From NCBI RefSeq assembly GCF_003074055.1, contig NZ_CP029043.1, positions 5,634,501 to 5,698,500 on the forward strand: 64,000 nucleotides of DNA, given 5' to 3'. Numbering within the stretch: position 1 is the stretch's first letter; each line of letters starts with the position of its first letter. This document shows, one piece after another, positions 59,617 through 64,000 of this stretch. This stretch comes from Streptomyces nigra. Lineage in GTDB: Bacteria > Actinomycetota > Actinomycetes > Streptomycetales > Streptomycetaceae. Both the position numbers and the translations under genes were made by a program. The notes under the pieces are model-generated. The model did no database searches. It was not told the origin of the DNA and saw only the letters and a program-made list of their open reading frames with translations.

Positions 59617-62463
59617 ATGCAGAGCGCCTCGGACCGGCACGTGTACCCCGCCCACTGGGAAGCCGACGTGGTGCTGCGCGACGGCGGCACCGCCCGCATC
59701 CGTCCCATCACCGTCGACGACGCCGAGCGCCTGGTCAGCTTCTACGAGCAGGTGTCGGACGAGTCGAAGTACTACCGCTTCTTCGCGCCCTACCCACGCC
59801 TGTCCGCCAAGGACGTCCACCGCTTCACGCACCACGACTTCGTGGACCGGGTGGGACTCGCGGCCACCGTCGGCGGCGAGTTCATCGCCACCGTGCGGTA
59901 CGACCGGATCGGCGCCGACGGGACGCCCGCGTCCGCCCCCGCCGACGAGGCCGAGGTCGCCTTCCTCGTCCAGGACGCCCACCAGGGGCGCGGCGTCGCC
60001 TCCGCCCTGCTCGAGCACATCGCGGCGGTCGCCCGGGAGCGCGGCATACGCCGGTTCGCCGCCGAGGTGCTGCCCGCCAACAACAAGATGATCAAGGTGT
60101 TCACGGACGCCGGGTACACCCAGAAGCGCAGCTTCGAGGACGGCGTCGTCCGTCTGGAGTTCGACCTGGAGCCCACCGACCGCTCGCTCGCCGTGCAGTA
60201 CGCGCGCGAGCAGCGCGCCGACGCCCGATCGGTGCAGCGCCTCCTCGTGCCCGGCTCGGTCGCCGTCGTGGGCGTCGGGCGCACCCCGGGCGGCGTCGGC
60301 CGCGGCGTCCTCGGCAACATCACGGACGCCGGGTTCACCGGCCGGGTGTACGCGGTGAACAGGGCGTTCCCGAAGGACCTCGAGGAGATCGACGGAGTAC
60401 CCGCGCACCGGTCCGTGCGGGAGATCGAGGAGCAGGTCGACCTCGCGGTCGTCGCCGTCCCCGCCGAGCACGTGCCCGACGTCGTCGCCGAGTGCGGTGA
60501 GCACGGCGTCCAGGGACTGGTCGTCCTCTCCGCCGGATACGCCGAGAGCGGGCCCGACGGACGCGAGCGGCAGCGCGCCCTCGTACGGCAGGCGCGCAGC
60601 TACGGCATGCGGATCATCGGCCCCAACGCCTTCGGCGTCATCAACACCTCCGACCAGGTCCGGCTGAACGCCTCCCTCGCCCCCGAGATGCCCCGCCCCG
60701 GCCGGATCGGGCTGTTCGCCCAGTCCGGCGCCATCGGCATCGCGCTGCTCTCCCGGCTGCACCGCCGCGGCGGCGGCGTCACCGGGGTCACCGGCGTGTC
60801 CACGTTCGTCTCCTCCGGCAACCGCGCCGACGTCAGCGGCAACGACGTCCTCCAGTACTGGTACGACGACCCCGACACCGATGTCGCCCTCATGTACCTG
60901 GAGTCCATCGGCAACCCCCGCAAGTTCACCCGCCTCGCCCGGCGCACGGCGGCGGCCAAGCCGCTCGTCGTGGTCCAGGGCGCCCGGCACGGCGGCGCCG
61001 CCCCGCAGGGCCACACCGTCCGCGTCACACGGCTGCCGCACGCCACCGTGTCCGCGCTGCTGCGCCAGGCCGGTGTGATCCGCGTCGACACCATCACCGA
61101 GCTGGTCGACGCGGGACTGCTGCTCGCCCGCCAGCCGCTGCCGGCCGGCCCCCGGGTGGCGATCCTCGGCAACTCCGAGTCGCTCGGCCTGCTCACGTAC
61201 GACGCCTGCCTCGCGGAGGGGCTGCGCCCCCTGCCGCCGCTCGACCTGACGACCGCGGCGTCCGCCGCCGACTTCCACACCGCCCTGTCCCACGCGCTCG
61301 CCGACGACACCTGTGACGCCGTCGTGGTCACCGCGATCCCGGGGATCGGCGACGCCTCGACCCGGGACGCCGAGCTCGCCGAAGCCCTGCGGTCGGCGGC
61401 AGAACGGGTGCCGGGCAAGCCGGTCCTGGTCGTGCACGTCGAGCTGGGCGGACTGGCCGAGGCCCTGTCGGCCGCCGCCAGCACCGCACCTCGGACCGAC
61501 GCCACCGCCCGCGGCACCCTGCCCCGCCCTCACCCCGTCCGCCCCCTCGACTTCCCGGCCGACCCGCAGCCCGGACCGGACGGCGAGGGTGACGCCGCAC
61601 CCCGTCTCATCCCCGCCTACCCGGCCGCCGAACGGGCCGTCCGCGCGCTCGGCGAAGCCGTCAAGTACGCCCAGTGGCGACGCGAGGCCGCGGAACCCGG
61701 CCGCGTCCCCGAGTACGACGACATCGACGAGAAGGGCGCCGCCCGGCTCATCGACCGGCTGCTCGCCCGCGGCCAGGGCCTCACGCTCGGCACCGACGAC
61801 ACCTGCGAGCTGCTCGGCACCTACGGCGTCCAGGTGCACCGCGCGCTGCACGCCCCCACCGCCGACGCCGCCGTGGAGGCCGCCGAGACGCTCGGCTACC
61901 CCGTCGCCCTCAAGGCCACCGCGCCCCATCTGCGGCACCGCGCCGACCTCGGCGGCGTCCGGCTCGACCTCGCGGACGAGGAGCAACTGCGTCGGGCGTA
62001 CACCGAGTTGGCCGAGCTGTTCGGCAAGCCGGAGGAGCTCAGGCCGGTCGTGCAGCGCATGGCACCACGCGGCGTCGACACCGTCGTACGCGCGGTGATC
62101 GACCCGGCGGCCGGTGCTGTGCTGTCCTTCGGGCTCGCCGGTGCCGCCTCCCAGCTGCTCGGGGACATGGCGCACCGCCTGGTCCCGGTCACCGACCGCG
62201 ACGCCGCCTCGCTGGTCCGCGCCATCCGGACCGCCCCGCTGCTGTTCGGCTGGCGGGGCTCCGCGCCCGTCGACACCCCGGCCCTGGAGGAGCTGCTGCT
62301 GCGGGTGTCGCGGCTGGTCCACGACCACCCCGAGGTCGTCGCCGTCACCCTCGAACCGGTGGTCGTCGCCGGGCACGGCCTCAGCGTGCTCGGCGCCTCC
62401 GTGCGGCTGGCGCCGCCGCCCGCCCGCGACGACCTCGGGCCGCGGACCCTGCCCGCCTACTGA
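59617..62463 (+). CDS. PatA-like protein acetyltransferase: N-terminal GNAT plus NDP-forming acyl-CoA synthetase-like region
   Basis: 948 aa. The GNAT domain is first (about 18-180: ARIRPITVDDAERLVSFYEQ, then SKYYRFF, and the acyl-CoA loop DAHQGRGVASALL). An ADP-forming acyl-CoA synthetase alpha-like part follows (about 195-650: VAVVGVGRTPGGVGRGVLGN; GPNAFGVINT; FAQSGAIGIALL), then an ATP-grasp beta-like part (about 720-945: YGVQVHRALHAP; ALKATAPHLRHRADLGGVRL). This order, GNAT before synthetase, is that described for S. lividans PatA and the reverse of Salmonella Pat. It would acetylate lysines of acyl-CoA synthetases. No ribosome site precedes ATG 59617. TAACCT lies 6 nt upstream. Confidence 0.9.
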   Translation: MQSASDRHVYPAHWEADVVLRDGGTARIRPITVDDAERLVSFYEQVSDESKYYRFFAPYPRLSAKDVHRFTHHDFVDRVGLAATVGGEFIATVRYDRIGADGTPASAPADEAEVAFLVQDAHQGRGVASALLEHIAAVARERGIRRFAAEVLPANNKMIKVFTDAGYTQKRSFEDGVVRLEFDLEPTDRSLAVQYAREQRADARSVQRLLVPGSVAVVGVGRTPGGVGRGVLGNITDAGFTGRVYAVNRAFPKDLEEIDGVPAHRSVREIEEQVDLAVVAVPAEHVPDVVAECGEHGVQGLVVLSAGYAESGPDGRERQRALVRQARSYGMRIIGPNAFGVINTSDQVRLNASLAPEMPRPGRIGLFAQSGAIGIALLSRLHRRGGGVTGVTGVSTFVSSGNRADVSGNDVLQYWYDDPDTDVALMYLESIGNPRKFTRLARRTAAAKPLVVVQGARHGGAAPQGHTVRVTRLPHATVSALLRQAGVIRVDTITELVDAGLLLARQPLPAGPRVAILGNSESLGLLTYDACLAEGLRPLPPLDLTTAASAADFHTALSHALADDTCDAVVVTAIPGIGDASTRDAELAEALRSAAERVPGKPVLVVHVELGGLAEALSAAASTAPRTDATARGTLPRPHPVRPLDFPADPQPGPDGEGDAAPRLIPAYPAAERAVRALGEAVKYAQWRREAAEPGRVPEYDDIDEKGAARLIDRLLARGQGLTLGTDDTCELLGTYGVQVHRALHAPTADAAVEAAETLGYPVALKATAPHLRHRADLGGVRLDLADEEQLRRAYTELAELFGKPEELRPVVQRMAPRGVDTVVRAVIDPAAGAVLSFGLAGAASQLLGDMAHRLVPVTDRDAASLVRAIRTAPLLFGWRGSAPVDTPALEELLLRVSRLVHDHPEVVAVTLEPVVVAGHGLSVLGASVRLAPPPARDDLGPRTLPAY

Positions 62464-62500
62464 GACCCTTGACCGGTGCCTCGCAGTCAGTGCACCCCCG

Positions 62501-62513
62501 TAGGATGGCGTCA
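62501..62513 (+). promoter_or_regulatory. Leaderless promoter candidate of the DUF5998 gene
   Basis: TAGGAT (62501-62506), a consensus -10, stands 6 nt before ATG 62513, with no Shine-Dalgarno. Confidence 0.55.
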
Positions 62514-63100
62514 TGGCCAAGACCAGTACGACGACCCAGGGGCTGCGTGCGGCGATCGAGCGCAGCGGCTACTACCCGGCCCTCGTGGCCGAGGCGGTGG
62601 AGGCCGCCGTGGGCGGCGAGCCCATCCGGTCGTACCTGGTCCACCAGGAGACGACGTTCGACCAGAACGAGGTGCGCCGGCATGTGACCGTGCTCGTCCT
62701 CACGCACAACCGCTTCATCGTCAGCCACACCGACGAGCAGGCCGCCGACAGCACCTCTCCGACGCCGTACGCCACGACGTCCACCGAGTCGGTCAAGCTC
62801 GGCCGGATCTCGTCGGTCGTCGTCAGCCGTGTCGTCGCCAACCCGGAGCAGTACACGCCGGGCACCCTGCCCCGTGAGATCGTCCTCACCATCGGCTGGG
62901 GCGCCGTCTCCCGGATCGACCTGGAGCCCGCCGCCTGCGGCGACCCCAACTGCGAGGCCGACCACGGCTACACGGGCAGCTCGACGGCGGACGACCTCAG
63001 CCTGCGGGTCAGCGAGGCCGGTGACGGTCCGGAGACCGTCCGCCAGGCCCTTCTCTTCGCCCAGTCGCTCTCCGAGGCGACCGCGGACGTCGCCCGCTGA
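62513..63100 (+). CDS. DUF5998 family protein
   Basis: 195 aa, soluble. The sequence is conserved-looking throughout: LRAAIERSGYYPALVAEAVE, SYLVHQETTFDQNEVRRHVT, VLVLTHNRFIVSHTDE, and REIVLTIGWGAVSRIDLEPA. A CGDPNCEADHGYTG segment with two Cys and nearby Asp/His could bind metal. The family is restricted to actinobacteria and has no known function. Its stop overlaps the next gene by one base (TGATG), so it is coupled to the phosphatase-superfamily gene. Confidence 0.85.
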   Translation: MAKTSTTTQGLRAAIERSGYYPALVAEAVEAAVGGEPIRSYLVHQETTFDQNEVRRHVTVLVLTHNRFIVSHTDEQAADSTSPTPYATTSTESVKLGRISSVVVSRVVANPEQYTPGTLPREIVLTIGWGAVSRIDLEPAACGDPNCEADHGYTGSSTADDLSLRVSEAGDGPETVRQALLFAQSLSEATADVAR

Positions 63101-64000
63101 TGGTCCACACCGCCGCCTGGGACGCCCACCCGGAACCCCTCGCCGTCGCCTCCGCCCCCGTCCCCCAGTACGGCGGCGGATCCCTCGCCGACCTGCTGCC
63201 CACGCTGGCCGCGGGCATGGGCGTACCGGACATGACGGCCGCGATCACCGAGCTGTCCGCCGCCGACCGCAACTGCGTGTTCCTGATCGACGGGCTCGGC
63301 TGGGAGCAGCTGCGGGCGCACCCCGACGAGGCGCCGTTCATGGCGTCGCTCCTCGCCGGTTCCCGCGGCGGCAGCGGGAACCCCATCACCGCGGGCTTCC
63401 CGGCGACCACGGCGACGTCGCTCGCCTCCGTCGGCACCGGCAAGCCGCCCGGCGCGCACGGCCTGCCCGGCTACACCGTGCGCAACCCCGACACCGGCGA
63501 GCTGATGAACCAGCTCCGCTGGAACCCCTGGACCCCGCCGCAGATCTGGCAGCCGTACCCCACCGTCTTCGAGCTGGCGCACCGCGCGGGCGTGCACGCC
63601 GCGCAGGTCTCGTCCCCCACCTTCCAGAACACCCCGCTCACCAAGGTCGCCCTCAGCGGCGGCAGCTTCCTCGGGCGCCTGACCGGCGAGGACCGTGTCG
63701 ACCTGGCCGCCGAGCAGCTGGCGGCGGGCGACCGCTCGCTGGTCTACACGTACTACGCCGAGCTCGACGGCGCCGGACACCGCTACGGCGTCGACTCCGA
63801 CACCTGGCGCGGCCAGCTCATGTACGTCGACCGGCTCGTCCAGCGCCTGGCCGAACAGCTCCCGCCGCGCACCGCGCTCTACGTCACCGCCGACCACGGC
63901 ATGATCGACGTGCCCTTCGACGAGGACCACCGCATCGACTTCGACGCGGACTGGGAGCTGCGGGCCGGGGTCGCCCTGCTGGGCGGCGAGGGCCGGGCGC
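63100..64000 (+). CDS. Alkaline phosphatase superfamily/nucleotide pyrophosphatase-like protein (3' end outside window)
   Basis: 300 codons visible from ATG 63100. The metal and nucleophile motifs of the superfamily are present: FLIDGLGW (metal Asp), the nucleophile Thr in FPATTATSLASVGTG, YYAELDGAGHRYG and TADHGM. No signal peptide is apparent. It probably hydrolyses a phosphodiester or pyrophosphate bond. It is translationally coupled to the DUF5998 gene. Confidence 0.85.
   Translation, partial: MVHTAAWDAHPEPLAVASAPVPQYGGGSLADLLPTLAAGMGVPDMTAAITELSAADRNCVFLIDGLGWEQLRAHPDEAPFMASLLAGSRGGSGNPITAGFPATTATSLASVGTGKPPGAHGLPGYTVRNPDTGELMNQLRWNPWTPPQIWQPYPTVFELAHRAGVHAAQVSSPTFQNTPLTKVALSGGSFLGRLTGEDRVDLAAEQLAAGDRSLVYTYYAELDGAGHRYGVDSDTWRGQLMYVDRLVQRLAEQLPPRTALYVTADHGMIDVPFDEDHRIDFDADWELRAGVALLGGEGRA

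Noticed and set aside
59470..62520. 1016-codon open frame antisense to the PatA-like gene
   Set aside because: A shadow of a GC-rich coding frame. The composition is repetitive Gly/Val/Asp without any domain.
1..64000. tRNA or rRNA genes
   Set aside because: No cloverleaf with the TTCGA/GTTCGA arm in the right context, and no rRNA signature, was noticed on either strand.

Overview
The window is chromosomal core sequence from a Streptomyces. The evidence is very high GC with strong G/C bias at third codon positions, GTG starts, and a gene set that includes an HrdB-type principal sigma factor with a lysine/alanine-rich N-terminus, a WhiH-type sporulation regulator, a class II (B12) ribonucleotide reductase with NrdR, and an HPr that closes one end. 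From memory, gene order follows the S. coelicolor segment from rshA (SCO5794) to HPr (SCO5841) closely. That synteny is recalled, not searched. No rRNA, tRNA, CRISPR array, prophage or intact insertion sequence was seen.

Region by region. (1) 1-5.3 kb: the 3' end of a RelA/SpoT homologue, a secreted M1 metallopeptidase, the ribosome-associated GTPase HflX and a lipoprotein serine protease. (2) 5.7-10.1 kb: a compact NRPS-independent siderophore-type locus made of a PLP aminotransferase, an IucA/IucC synthetase and an AlcB/IucB-like acyltransferase. (3) 10.3-17.6 kb: genome maintenance and dNTP supply, with a DinG-like helicase converging on lexA (SOS box in its promoter), then nrdR-nrdJ behind a pair of NrdR boxes. 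(4) 17.6-24.7 kb: TerD-family and DUF4937 proteins, a histidine phosphatase, an ADP-ribosylglycohydrolase, a DHA2 exporter divergent from its TetR regulator with two operators, RNase HII, and a protein carrying a degenerate helicase-like C-terminal domain. (5) 25-30.9 kb: a RecQ helicase fused to a phosphoribosyltransferase domain, a DUF4192 protein and a NrtR-like Nudix/winged-helix regulator. (6) 30.9-36 kb: a fused ABC transporter, whiH and hrdB. (7) 36-42.1 kb: a secreted trypsin-like protease, a DUF7455 protein, parE and a DUF485/SSS symporter pair ending in a MITE-like repeat. (8) 42.4-48.5 kb: a CitA/CitB-type two-component system, an iron-box-controlled sucrase/ferredoxin-like protein, and divergent HTH-citrate synthase and citrate synthase genes. 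(9) 48.7-51 kb: a small accessory islet with relaxed codon use (an 83-aa protein and a DUF6082 protein) and a CobW GTPase. (10) 51-57 kb: parC and an M16 protease pair. (11) 57-64 kb: a ydaO (c-di-AMP) riboswitch before an M23 peptidase, a GntR regulator, HPr, a PatA-like protein acetyltransferase, a DUF5998 protein and the start of an alkaline-phosphatase-superfamily protein.

Several genes have a -10 hexamer 6-7 nt before the start codon and no ribosome binding site. They therefore look leaderless: the DUF4937 gene, the histidine phosphatase, the Nudix regulator, the DUF5998 gene and the sucrase/ferredoxin-like gene. The points most worth follow-up are the uncharacterised siderophore-type locus with its private palindrome, the RecQ-phosphoribosyltransferase fusion, the iron box on a leaderless promoter, the HTH-citrate synthase pair with nested palindromes, the stand-alone helicase-C-like protein and the MITE-like element abutting a stop codon.
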